Below are positions 20,509-27,885 of a stretch of 30,349 nt of DNA, in pieces (the stretch's first letter is position 1; the number at the start of each line of letters is the position of its first letter). The position numbers and the translations under genes are program-made. Source of the DNA: Burkholderiales bacterium (GTDB lineage: Bacteria > Pseudomonadota > Gammaproteobacteria > Burkholderiales > Burkholderiaceae); contig CANBQJ010000020.1 of the NCBI GenBank assembly GCA_947371645.1, positions 1-30,349 of the forward strand, read 5' to 3'. The notes beneath the pieces were generated by a model. The model saw nothing but the letters and a program-made list of their open reading frames with translations, was not told the origin of the DNA and did not search any database.

Positions 20509-21117
20509 TCAGGGCAGGCGCTGAAGCTGGCTCACCAGCGGTGCGGTCGCCAGGTCGAAATGCTGGACATGGCCGTGCATGCGCGCGGTCAACAGGCCAC
20601 CCTGGCAGATGGCGTTGACCTGCGCGGCCCATTGGGCGGCCGACACATCGGGCGGGCTGTCGAGGCTGGCATCGGTGGTCTGGGTGCCCTGGAGCCGGTG
20701 CGCGATGGCCGCCAGCCAATCCAGGTGCTGTTGGTGCATGTGCTGTACGGCTGCTTGCAGGGCGGGTTCGATGCAGTCCCAGACGGCCGTCATCGCGCCG
20801 CCTGGGCACATGCGTTGCCCAGCGCCGATCTGGTCGCGGTACATGCTGATGTAGGCCAGCATCTGTCGGGCCGGGGTCAGCTCGGCCACACCGGCTTGCC
20901 AGAGCTCGAACAGCTCGACGCTGCGTTCAATCACCGCCACCCCCAATGCCTCTTTGGACGGGAAGTGGTGGTAAAGGCTGGCCTTGCGGATGCCAACCTC
21001 GTCCGCCAGGTCCTGAAAGCTCAGGCCCAGGTAAGACCGCGTCTGGATCAGCTCGCGCGCCTTGCGCAAGATGAGTTGACGGGTGTCACCGTGTGGGGTG
21101 GGCGTGGCGGCGTGCAT
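20509..21117 (-). CDS. TetR/AcrR-family regulator of the thiolase operon
   Basis: A 202-residue regulator with a textbook TetR DNA-binding region: LSFQDLADEVGIRKASLYHH at about residues 32-51, then FPSKEAL. The C-terminal ligand domain contains MCPGGAM and a long helical stretch. ATG 21117 comes 2 bp after the stop of the hydroxylase gene, so it is likely co-transcribed with it, but a palindrome at 21122-21139 directly before its ATG suggests autoregulation. A related palindrome precedes the thiolase. The likely inducer is an acyl-CoA or a related lipid intermediate; that is inference from the neighbours. Confidence 0.9.
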   Translation of the reverse strand: MHAATPTPHGDTRQLILRKARELIQTRSYLGLSFQDLADEVGIRKASLYHHFPSKEALGVAVIERSVELFELWQAGVAELTPARQMLAYISMYRDQIGAGQRMCPGGAMTAVWDCIEPALQAAVQHMHQQHLDWLAAIAHRLQGTQTTDASLDSPPDVSAAQWAAQVNAICQGGLLTARMHGHVQHFDLATAPLVSQLQRLP

Positions 21118-21119
21118 GG

Positions 21120-22028
21120 CTACCTACTGTACGGTAGGTTGAAATCCTTGTCCGGTTCAGGGGCAATGCCTGGCCAGATTGGCGCCATCAGCACGGCGCC
21201 CAGGGCCATGTCGGAGGGGTTCGCCTCGGGCTCGGCCACGCCCAGCCTCAGAGGGTCGTGGCCAGGGCGGTAGACGAAGCTGCCGAAGAGCTGGTCCCAG
21301 ATCGACAGCACGGCGGCGTAGTTGCCGCGCACGTCGGCGGCATGGTGCCAGCGGTGCAGTTCCGTGCCCACCAGCACCCGGTTGACCCAGCCCACACGGC
21401 TGTCCACATTGAAGTGCGACACCAGGCCTTGCACGCCCGTGACCACGTTGGCCACGAACAGGGCCTCTGGCGGCACGCCAAGCAGCCAGGGGGGCACCGT
21501 GAGCAGCAGGCGCACGATCAGGGTGTTGAAGGGGTGTGCGATGGCGTGCATGAACACATAGACCTGGCCTGGCAGGTGGTGAGCCGCATGCACGCGCCAC
21601 AGCCACTGGCCCCAAGGGCCTTGGGCCTCATGGCAGGCGCGGTGCACGGCGTACCACAGGCCATCGGTGATCAGCAGCGACAACAGGGCTGCGGGCCACA
21701 CCGGCAAGCCTGAGAGCCATCCGGGGTGGGCCATCCCGTGGTGCAGCACGACCCAGCCGCCCAGCACGTTGCCGGCGCCGATGGTGGCCGCACCCAGCAG
21801 CAGGAAGGGCAGGTCGCGGCGCCAGAAGAGGCGGCCCGTCATGCGCCAGGCGGTGCGCAAGGGCCACAGCGATTCAATGAGCACCAGGCTGATCACCACG
21901 CCGCCGATGAACCAGCCGTGGTGGGCACCAAGCGGCTGGCGTGGTCGTGACAACTCGGTGAGGAGGTAGGCCAGCGTGGCGCAGGCCAGCACGGGGTAGA
22001 GCAGGTAGCGGATCAGGAAGCGGGGCAT
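21120..22028 (-). CDS. Fatty acid hydroxylase / sterol desaturase superfamily membrane protein
   Basis: A 302-residue integral membrane di-iron oxygenase. The three histidine clusters are complete: HRACH (129-133), HAAHH (147-151) and HRWHH (225-229), alternating with hydrophobic segments near residues 5-22, 35-52, 72-92 and 105-120. Such enzymes hydroxylate or desaturate lipids or sterol-like substrates using O2; the substrate here is unknown. ATG 22028 has AAGGA 8 nt upstream; an ATG 11 codons earlier is less likely. It heads a minus-strand series with TetR, thiolase, SDR and DUF4148 genes, suggesting a lipid-modifying or lipid-degrading unit, and diverges from a second TetR gene. Confidence 0.9.
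   Translation of the reverse strand: MPRFLIRYLLYPVLACATLAYLLTELSRPRQPLGAHHGWFIGGVVISLVLIESLWPLRTAWRMTGRLFWRRDLPFLLLGAATIGAGNVLGGWVVLHHGMAHPGWLSGLPVWPAALLSLLITDGLWYAVHRACHEAQGPWGQWLWRVHAAHHLPGQVYVFMHAIAHPFNTLIVRLLLTVPPWLLGVPPEALFVANVVTGVQGLVSHFNVDSRVGWVNRVLVGTELHRWHHAADVRGNYAAVLSIWDQLFGSFVYRPGHDPLRLGVAEPEANPSDMALGAVLMAPIWPGIAPEPDKDFNLPYSR
21122..21139. promoter_or_regulatory. Palindromic operator at the TetR start, inside the hydroxylase 3' end
   Basis: ACCTAC (21122-21127) and GTAGGT (21134-21139) are perfect inverted arms around TGTACG. The site overlaps the last codons of the hydroxylase gene and lies 4 bp before the TetR ATG. It shares the half-site CGGTAGGT with the thiolase operator, although the centre is 3 bp shorter. 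Confidence 0.6.
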
Positions 22029-22179
22029 GGGCGTGTCCTTCTGCGTGAGGGTAGGGGGCACAGATCTTGGACATCGTGTCCAACATCGTTACGATGCCCA
22101 GGATCTTGCTGCCCCGGGCCCGCTTTGGCCTGGACACGGGGCAGCGCCGGCTTCAGAACTGGACACGAAGGGCGCTCTT
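22029..22179. promoter_or_regulatory. Divergent control region with two palindromes and four GGACACG repeats
   Basis: This 151-bp region separates the hydroxylase and a TetR gene. TTGGACATCGTGTCCAA (22067-22083) has perfect 7-bp arms around TCG, and CATCGTTACGATG (22084-22096) has perfect 6-bp arms around T, directly adjoining it. The heptamer GGACACG occurs four times: minus strand at 22032-22038 and 22075-22081, plus strand at 22132-22138 and 22161-22167. This looks like an operator array for the TetR encoded at 22180. Confidence 0.6.
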
Positions 22180-22776
22180 GTGCAGAAATCCGAATTGCCC
22201 CGTGGTGTGGGCGCAGCAGGTGGACGGCCCGTGAACCGTCGCGTCGACCGGCGCGTCCAGCGCACCCGCGAGGCCCTGAGGGACGCCTTGCTGGCCTTGC
22301 TGCCCGAACTGGGTTGGGACGACATCGACGTGCAGACCTTGTGCGAGCGGGCCAACATCGGGCGGTCGACCTTCTACCTGCATTTTCCCGACAAGGCCGC
22401 GCTGCTGCGTGGCACTTTTGATGACCTGCGTGCGCACCTGCTGCAGTCGGGCCAGCATGGGGGCGACGCGTGCGCCTACCCTTTCCTGCCAGGCTTGCTG
22501 GCGCATGTCCATGAGCAACGCGCCGTGTTTCAGGCCTTGCTGGGGCGCCGCTCCAGCCAGGCGGTGCAGGCGCACTTCCGCGAGGTGCTGGTGTCCTTGT
22601 TCAGCGAGTCCATCGGCTTGCGCACGCGCGCACCCTGGGCCGCCCACGCCAGGGCCCACGCCATGGCTGGCGCGCTCTTTCAGCTGATGGTGTGGTGGCT
22701 GGGTTCCCGTAACCCGGTGTCGCCGGCCGAGGTCGAAGCCTGGTTCATCGGATTTGCGGTGACCCCTCAGGCTTGA
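22180..22776 (+). CDS. TetR/AcrR-family transcriptional regulator
   Basis: A 198-residue regulator with the helix-turn-helix region DIDVQTLCERANIGRSTFYL followed by HFPDKAALLRG (about residues 48-78), preceded by an Arg-rich arm. The rest is helical, as in other TetR ligand domains. The start is taken as GTG 22180, because GAAGGG lies 7 nt upstream and the earlier in-frame ATG at 22027 would overlap the start of the divergent hydroxylase gene. It probably controls the hydroxylase promoter, where palindromes and GGACACG repeats occur. Its 3' end overlaps the convergent EamA transporter gene by 10 bp. Confidence 0.85.
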   Translation: MQKSELPRGVGAAGGRPVNRRVDRRVQRTREALRDALLALLPELGWDDIDVQTLCERANIGRSTFYLHFPDKAALLRGTFDDLRAHLLQSGQHGGDACAYPFLPGLLAHVHEQRAVFQALLGRRSSQAVQAHFREVLVSLFSESIGLRTRAPWAAHARAHAMAGALFQLMVWWLGSRNPVSPAEVEAWFIGFAVTPQA

Positions 22777-23846
22777 GTCCCGCTGAGTTCCGGCATGTGC
22801 GCATGCCGGTGGTGGATGTCGGGGAAATGGGCGTGCCGGTGCACCAGACGTGTGTGCCGGTGCACATGGGTGTGAGGCTCCACGCCATCCCAGGCGAAGT
22901 CATGGGTGTGCTGGTGATGCGCGTCGTGGCGGTGGCTGTGCTCGTGCACCATCTCCACGTGCTCGTGTTCATGCGCGTGGTGTTCGGTGAGGTGCAGGGC
23001 CAGCCCCAGCACCATGAGCCCCGCGGCCACCCAGAACATGGTGTCGGTGGGCTCGCCGAAGGCCAACACCGAGATGGCCACACCCACAAAGGGTGCCGTT
23101 GAAAAATAGGCCCCGGTGCGCGCGGTGCCCAGACCCCGCAAGGCCAGCACGAACAGCACCAGGCTCAGGCCATAGCCCAGAAAGCCGACCACCATGGCCG
23201 ATGACCACACGCCCACGGCAGGCCAGGTGGCGCCCAGGGCCAGACCCAGGCTGGTGTTGACGCCGCCGGCCACCAGGCCTTTGGTGAGCGAGATGAACAC
23301 GGCGTCGGACGCCGACACCTTGCGGGTGAGGTTGTTGTCGATGGCCCAGGCCAGGCAGGCACCGGCCACGGCCAGCGGGCCCACCCCCATGGCCGAAGTG
23401 CGGCCCCCTGGCCAGCTCAGCACCACGCCGCCTGCCACGATCAAGGCCATGCCCAGGACGATGCGCTTGTCGGTGCTTTCTCGAAACACCAGCCAGGCGA
23501 GCACGGCGGTGAGCACCGACTCCAGGTTCAGCAACAGCGATGCCGAAGCGGCCGATGTGTGCGACAGGCCCAGCATCAGCAAGAGCGGGCCCAGCACGCC
23601 GCCGAAGGCGATGGCGCCCAGCAGCCACGGCCATTCGTGAAGGGGAAGTCCGGAGGCTTTCCAGCCCCGGTCGCGCAGCAGGCGCACCAGCGCCAAACCC
23701 AGGCCGCTGCCCAGGTACAGCAAGCCAGCCAGCAGGAAGGGCGAGGCGGTGCCGCCGGTGAGCTGCTTGGCCAAGGGCGTGCTGGCCCCGAAGAGCACGG
23801 CGGCGCCCAGGGCTGGCCAAACTGCGCGGTGCATGTGCATGTGCAT
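22767..23846 (-). CDS. EamA/DMT-family transporter with histidine-rich C-terminal tail
   Basis: A 359-residue inner-membrane protein with ten hydrophobic segments forming two EamA repeats (about residues 8-140 and 155-285), as in drug/metabolite exporters. The last 72 residues are extraordinary: 24 are His, in patterns such as HHAHEHEH and HSHRHDAHHQHTH, and the N-terminus is MHMHMH. Such tails usually bind Zn, Ni, Co or Cd. It lies 9 bp downstream of the CadR-type gene in the same direction and is presumably co-transcribed, which supports a role in metal handling, possibly export of metal or of a metal-complexing metabolite. Three ATGs (23846, 23840, 23834) compete; the first is used, without a clear Shine-Dalgarno. 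Confidence 0.85.
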   Translation of the reverse strand: MHMHMHRAVWPALGAAVLFGASTPLAKQLTGGTASPFLLAGLLYLGSGLGLALVRLLRDRGWKASGLPLHEWPWLLGAIAFGGVLGPLLLMLGLSHTSAASASLLLNLESVLTAVLAWLVFRESTDKRIVLGMALIVAGGVVLSWPGGRTSAMGVGPLAVAGACLAWAIDNNLTRKVSASDAVFISLTKGLVAGGVNTSLGLALGATWPAVGVWSSAMVVGFLGYGLSLVLFVLALRGLGTARTGAYFSTAPFVGVAISVLAFGEPTDTMFWVAAGLMVLGLALHLTEHHAHEHEHVEMVHEHSHRHDAHHQHTHDFAWDGVEPHTHVHRHTRLVHRHAHFPDIHHRHAHMPELSGTQA

Positions 23847-23855
23847 GGCGCGTGT

Positions 23856-24287
23856 TCAGCCCAGGTGGGTGTGGCGTTCGGATGGGGGCAGAGCCGACAT
23901 GGCCGCCAGGCCCTTCAGGATGCCGCAGGACTGCACGGCCTGCTCGCTGGTGCACTGCCGACGCAAATCCGTCAACTGCTGCTTGAGCTGAACAAGTTCC
24001 TGCATGCGTGCCTCGACGTGGGCAATGTGGTGGTCAAAGACGGCGTTCACGGCGCCGCAACCCTGCGCGGGCTGGTCGGCCAGGCCCAGCAGCGTGTGGA
24101 TTTCTTCGTGGCTCATGTCCAGCGCGCGGCAATGGCGGATGAAGCGCAGGCGCTCGGTGTGTTCGGGCCCGTAGACGCGGAAGTTGCCTGCCGTGCGTGC
24201 CGGGGCGGGCAGCAGGCCTGCCTTTTCGTAGTAGCGGATGGTTTCGACGGTGCATTGCGCCACCTGTGCCAGTTCACCGATTTTCAT
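23856..24287 (-). CDS. cadR: CadR/PbrR-type MerR-family metal sensor
   Basis: A 143-residue regulator that distorts its promoter when Cd(II), Pb(II) or Zn(II) binds. The MerR helix-turn-helix starts at residue 1 (MKIGELAQVAQCTVETIRYY). The metal ligands expected of CadR/PbrR proteins are present: Cys77 in GCGAVNAVFDHHI and Cys112 in RRQC, with a third Cys at 121 in SCGIL. The C-terminus SERHTHLG is His-containing, as in CadR. It diverges from the P-type ATPase gene, and the 74-bp intergenic region holds a classical MerR-type promoter. Downstream on the same strand is the His-tailed EamA transporter. The sensor could respond mainly to Cd, Pb or Zn; the sequence does not decide which. Confidence 0.9.
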   Translation of the reverse strand: MKIGELAQVAQCTVETIRYYEKAGLLPAPARTAGNFRVYGPEHTERLRFIRHCRALDMSHEEIHTLLGLADQPAQGCGAVNAVFDHHIAHVEARMQELVQLKQQLTDLRRQCTSEQAVQSCGILKGLAAMSALPPSERHTHLG

Positions 24288-24306
24288 CAGGTTCTCCAGA
24301 TGCCTG

Positions 24307-24337
24307 TTGACCCTATAGTAGCTTCAGGGTTTGTAAT
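24307..24337 (+). promoter_or_regulatory. MerR-type cadA promoter and CadR operator
   Basis: TTGACC (-35, 24307-24312) and TGTAAT (-10, 24332-24337) are separated by 19 nt, the over-long spacer typical of MerR-activated promoters. Within it, the dyad ACCCTATAG (24310-24318) and CTTCAGGGT (24322-24330) matches the known CadR/PbrR operator pattern; seven of nine arm positions pair. It drives the ATPase gene 24 nt downstream. Confidence 0.92.
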
Positions 24338-24361
24338 GGGCTCAAGCTGCAAGCCAGGACC

Positions 24362-26620
24362 ATGTCTGCCCATCACGAAAACCTGCCTCACGACCACGCC
24401 GGACCCACGCCACACAGTGAAGCTGCGCCCGCAGCCACATGCGGCACCGCCTGTTGTCACCACGCCGCCCCGATGCCGGTGGCGATGCCCGGCCCGGCCG
24501 TGCGCCAAGGCGATGGTGCCCACACGGCCATCCGCATCCTGCAGATGGATTGCCCGACGGAAGAGGCGTTGTTGCGCAAGAAGCTGGGCGGCATGGTCGA
24601 CGTCACGGGCATGGACTTCAACCTGATGCAGCGCGTGCTCACCGTGAGCCATGCACCTAAGGCCTTGCCCGCTGTGCTGGCCGCTGTGCGCGACCTGGGC
24701 TTCACGCCAGAGTTGGTCACCGCGGCCAGCACGGCTGCGCCGCCTGAAGCCGCCCCCACCAAGCCCTGGTGGCCCCTCGCCCTGGCAGGGGGCATGGCCG
24801 TCGCGGCAGAGGCCTCCCACTGGGCCGGGCTGCCCACCTGGGTGGCGGCGGCGCTGGCCCTGGGGGCGGTGCTGGCCAGTGGCCTCACCACCTACCGCAA
24901 GGGCTGGGTGGCCATCCGCCACGGCCAGTTCAACATCAATGCCTTGATGAGCCTGGCGGTGACCGGCGCGCTGCTGCTGGGCCAGTGGCCTGAGGCGGCC
25001 ATGGTGATGGTGCTCTTTGCGGTGGCCGAGCTGATCGAGGCCCGGTCGCTGGACCGTGCCCGCCATGCCATCCAGGGGCTGATGCAACTGACGCCCGAGC
25101 GGGCCACGGTCTTGCAAGCCGATGGCCGCTGGCAGGAGGTGGACGTGGGCACGGTGCCGGTGGCGGCACAGGTGCGCGTGCGGCCGGGTGAGCGCATCGC
25201 GCTGGACGGCAGGCTGCTGAGCGGTCGCTCCACCGTCAACCAGGCGCCCATCACCGGCGAAAGCCTGCCTGTGGACAAGGCACCTGGAGACGACGTCTTC
25301 GCCGGCACCGTCAATGGCTCGGGTGCCTTCGACTACGAGGTGACGGCCGAGGCCAGCCACAGTGTCCTGGCACGCATCGTCCACGCCGTGGAAGACGCGC
25401 AGGGTGCGCGCGCGCCTACGCAGCGCTTTGTGGACGGCTTCTCCCGGGTCTACACGCCTGCCGTGTGTGCGCTGGCCTTGATGGTGGCCGTGCTGCCGCC
25501 CTTGTTGATGGGCGGGGCCTGGTTCGACTGGGTGTACCGGGCCCTGGTGCTGCTGGTCATCGCCTGCCCGTGCGCCTTGGTGATCTCGACGCCGGTGACC
25601 ATCGTCAGCGGGCTGGCTGCGGCCGCAAGGCAGGGCATCCTGATCAAGGGCGGGGCTCACCTCGAAGCAGGCCGCAAGCTGGCCTGGCTGGCCCTGGACA
25701 AGACCGGGACGCTCACCCAGGGCCGCCCGGTTCAAACCGACACCGTGGTCTGGCGCGCCGGCAGCGAGCAGGTCCTGCAAGCCGTGGCGGCCAGCCTGGC
25801 CAGCCGGTCCAACCATCCCGTCTCCCGCGCCTTGACGGTGGCCGCCCAGCAGTCGGGCATGGCCTTGCTTGCGGTGGAAGGCTTCGAGGCCATGCCAGGC
25901 CTGGGCGTTCGGGGCAGCGTGGCAGGCAGGGGCTACCTCCTGGGCAATCACCGCCTGGCGCACGAGCAGGGGCGGTGCACGCCCGATCTGGAAGCCCGTG
26001 TGACGGGGCTGGAGGCACAAGGCAAGACCGTCATCTTGTTGAGCGACGACGACGGTGTGCTGGGCCTGTTTGCCGTGGCCGACACGCTCAAGGCGGGCAG
26101 CGCTCAGGCCGTGGCAGAACTCCACGCGCTGGGCATCCGCACGCTCATGCTCACCGGCGACAACATGCAAACAGCCCGAGCCATCGCCGCTCAGGTCGGC
26201 ATCGATGAGGTGCAGGGTGAGATGCTGCCCGAAGACAAGCTGCGGGCGATCGAAGACAAGATCGCGCAAGGCGGCGTGGTGGGCATGGTGGGCGATGGCA
26301 TCAACGATGCGCCCGCGCTGGCCCGCGCGCACATCGGCTTTGCCATGGGCGCTGCCGGCACGGGCACGGCCATTGAAACTGCCGACGTGGCCCTGATGGA
26401 CGATGACCTGCGCAAGCTGCCGCGCTTCGTGCGCCTGTCGCGCCGCGCCCATGCCCTGCTGGTGCAAAACATCGTGCTGGCGCTGGGGATCAAGGCCGTG
26501 TTCCTGACCCTGACAATCCTGGGCGTGGGCACGATGTGGATGGCCGTGTTCGCCGACGTGGGCGCCAGCCTGCTGGTGGTGGGCAACGGGCTGCGCATGC
26601 TGCGCCCGGACAGGCGCTGA
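24362..26620 (+). CDS. cadA: Cadmium/zinc/lead-exporting P1B-type ATPase
   Basis: A 752-residue inner-membrane pump that expels divalent soft metals using ATP. Order: a His/Cys-rich N-terminus (HHENLPHDH, then CGTACCHH), a heavy-metal-associated domain with MDCPTEE at residues 62-68, about eight membrane helices, the actuator TGESLPVDK, the transmembrane metal site CPC at 402-404, the phosphorylated Asp446 in DKTGTLT, and GDGINDAP at 644-651. The MDCPTEE motif, in place of CxxC, and the CPC site are typical of proteobacterial Zn/Cd/Pb pumps (ZntA/CadA). ATG 24362 follows the CadR-controlled promoter closely. The stop is 33 bp from a convergent gene for an exported His6-ending protein. Confidence 0.95.
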   Translation: MSAHHENLPHDHAGPTPHSEAAPAATCGTACCHHAAPMPVAMPGPAVRQGDGAHTAIRILQMDCPTEEALLRKKLGGMVDVTGMDFNLMQRVLTVSHAPKALPAVLAAVRDLGFTPELVTAASTAAPPEAAPTKPWWPLALAGGMAVAAEASHWAGLPTWVAAALALGAVLASGLTTYRKGWVAIRHGQFNINALMSLAVTGALLLGQWPEAAMVMVLFAVAELIEARSLDRARHAIQGLMQLTPERATVLQADGRWQEVDVGTVPVAAQVRVRPGERIALDGRLLSGRSTVNQAPITGESLPVDKAPGDDVFAGTVNGSGAFDYEVTAEASHSVLARIVHAVEDAQGARAPTQRFVDGFSRVYTPAVCALALMVAVLPPLLMGGAWFDWVYRALVLLVIACPCALVISTPVTIVSGLAAAARQGILIKGGAHLEAGRKLAWLALDKTGTLTQGRPVQTDTVVWRAGSEQVLQAVAASLASRSNHPVSRALTVAAQQSGMALLAVEGFEAMPGLGVRGSVAGRGYLLGNHRLAHEQGRCTPDLEARVTGLEAQGKTVILLSDDDGVLGLFAVADTLKAGSAQAVAELHALGIRTLMLTGDNMQTARAIAAQVGIDEVQGEMLPEDKLRAIEDKIAQGGVVGMVGDGINDAPALARAHIGFAMGAAGTGTAIETADVALMDDDLRKLPRFVRLSRRAHALLVQNIVLALGIKAVFLTLTILGVGTMWMAVFADVGASLLVVGNGLRMLRPDRR

Positions 26621-26653
26621 GGCGGACACCAGGGCGAGTCTGGGCGCGTGGCC

Positions 26654-27190
26654 TCAAGGCGCGGACATGTCGCCGTGGTGATGGTGGTGGTGTCCGGCCA
26701 TGGCGTCGGCGCCATGGTCTGACAGCTGGGCCTCGAACCAGCTGTGCAGGGCATTCACCAAGGTCGCATCGCCGCTTTGGTAGCGCAGCTCTGCGCCACC
26801 TGGCACGTCCTCGTAGCCGATGGCGATCTGCCCTGGCTTGGCCGCTTGCAGCGTGGCCAGCCCGGGCATCTCTTGCCCGTGGATGTGGCTGGGCCCCGAG
26901 AAATCACCTTTCAGAAATTGCGCGCGGATGTCTTGCAGGTGGGCGCGCACCAGCTTGACCTGGGCGGCATCGGCCACGTCTTTGGCTACCACACGCTGGG
27001 TACCGCCATCCGGGGTCTGGGTGAAGATGTGCGTGGTGGCCTTCAGGCTGAAAGGCATCACGTCGGCGCCCAGGCGGGCCACGTCGGCCTGGCGCTGGGC
27101 GTCAGCGGCCTGGACAGGCCCGGCGGCCATCAAGGTGATGAGCAGGCAGGCAGCGGTAGCGGTCAGGGCCGCTTTCAGTTGGGGGGGCAT
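26654..27190 (-). CDS. Exported hypothetical protein ending in a natural hexahistidine
   Basis: A 178-residue protein with a signal peptide (core ALTATAACLLITLMAAGPVQ, cleavage near QAADA). The body includes MPFSLKATTHIFTQTPDGG, SGPSHIHGQEMPG and ALHSWFEAQLSDHGADAMAG, then HHHHHH and a short tail. I recognise this as a small family of exported proteins in beta- and gammaproteobacteria that databases sometimes mislabel as aspartate carbamoyltransferase; no catalytic site of that enzyme is visible. Its function is unknown. The His clusters and the neighbouring metal-efflux genes suggest metal binding in the periplasm, while an FNR-like box 60 nt upstream suggests control by the adjacent Crp/Fnr regulator. 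ATG 27190 has GAGGA upstream. Confidence 0.75.
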   Translation of the reverse strand: MPPQLKAALTATAACLLITLMAAGPVQAADAQRQADVARLGADVMPFSLKATTHIFTQTPDGGTQRVVAKDVADAAQVKLVRAHLQDIRAQFLKGDFSGPSHIHGQEMPGLATLQAAKPGQIAIGYEDVPGGAELRYQSGDATLVNALHSWFEAQLSDHGADAMAGHHHHHHGDMSAP

Positions 27191-27224
27191 GGGCGTTCCT
27201 CAGCGTTGTGTTGTGGGCTCATCT

Positions 27225-27263
27225 TGCATCGCCAGGGCTGGCGATGCATATGATTTGAATCAC
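27225..27263 (-). promoter_or_regulatory. FNR-like box and 10-bp hairpin upstream of the His6 protein gene
   Basis: TGAT-TTGA-ATCA (27251-27262) has the half-sites and 4-nt spacer of an FNR/Anr/Dnr box, with only the outermost bases differing. Its centre is about 67 nt from the ATG at 27190. Immediately downstream on the minus strand, TGCATCGCCA (27225-27234) and TGGCGATGCA (27239-27248) form a perfect 10-bp stem with a GGGC loop; it lacks a T run. The hairpin could be a Crp/Fnr gene terminator or a second regulatory site. Confidence 0.55.
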
Positions 27264-27272
27264 ATCGTGGCT

Positions 27273-27872
27273 TCAGGCCTTGAAGCGCAGCACCGTGCCG
27301 TCGCGCTCGATCAACCCGTCCTTCACCATGGCCGCCAGGGTGCGGTAGAGCGCTTCGTGGGTGAGGCCCAGGTGGCGGGCCATGTCCTTGAGCGACCCTG
27401 GCCAGTGCAGCTCGCAGCGCCGGCCTTGCCCTTCGGTGTGCAGCAGGTGGCGCACGCGTTCGGATGCGCCCTTGAGCGACAGGCGCTCGACGCGGATGCG
27501 TGCCGAACGCAATTGCCTGGACAAGAGTTGGACCCAGGCCAGCGCAAAGGCGCCATCGGTGTCCAGCAGGTGCCGCAGGGCACGGGTAGGCACCTTCAGC
27601 AATTCACCACCTTCGCTGACGACGGCATCACAGTGGTAGCGGGCGCTGTCCAGCGAGGCCTCGGCGAAGAACTCGCCGGCACGTGCCTCGTGCAGCATCA
27701 CCTCTTCGCCATCGCGCCCATGGCGCACGAGGCGCACGGCACCCGACACCACGAAGTACACCGCCTGCGTGGCCGTGCCGGCCCGAAAGAGCGTCTCGCC
27801 TGGCGCCATGCCCACGCACTGACTGTGGCCATGCAGCGCGGGGGGAAAGCCCTCAGTGACCGGCAGGCTCAT
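27273..27872 (-). CDS. Crp/Fnr-family transcriptional regulator
   Basis: A 199-residue regulator: cyclic-nucleotide-binding-like beta barrel (about residues 20-110, with GETLFRAGTATQAVYFVVSG), dimerisation helix, and a C-terminal winged helix with recognition region DMARHLGLTHEALYRTLAAM. There is no N-terminal Cys cluster for a 4Fe-4S centre, so it is not a classical FNR; effectors of such proteins vary (NO, haem or others). It lies 13 bp after the PhnD-type gene and probably is co-transcribed with that transporter. An FNR-like box follows its stop, ahead of the next gene. Confidence 0.88.
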   Translation of the reverse strand: MSLPVTEGFPPALHGHSQCVGMAPGETLFRAGTATQAVYFVVSGAVRLVRHGRDGEEVMLHEARAGEFFAEASLDSARYHCDAVVSEGGELLKVPTRALRHLLDTDGAFALAWVQLLSRQLRSARIRVERLSLKGASERVRHLLHTEGQGRRCELHWPGSLKDMARHLGLTHEALYRTLAAMVKDGLIERDGTVLRFKA

Positions 27873-27885
27873 CGGGCCGTGCGCC

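Noticed and set aside
24287..26629. A 780-codon minus-strand open frame opposite cadA
   Set aside because: All conserved P-type ATPase motifs are on the plus strand; the antisense translation is low-complexity.
26654..26690. The hexahistidine near the C-terminus as a cloning artefact
   Set aside because: It lies inside natural chromosomal context, is followed by more residues (GDMSAP), and the family has other His-rich tails.
26654..27190. Aspartate carbamoyltransferase function for the exported protein
   Set aside because: It is too short, is exported, and lacks the carbamoyl-phosphate-binding STRT-type motif; the name appears to be a database carry-over.
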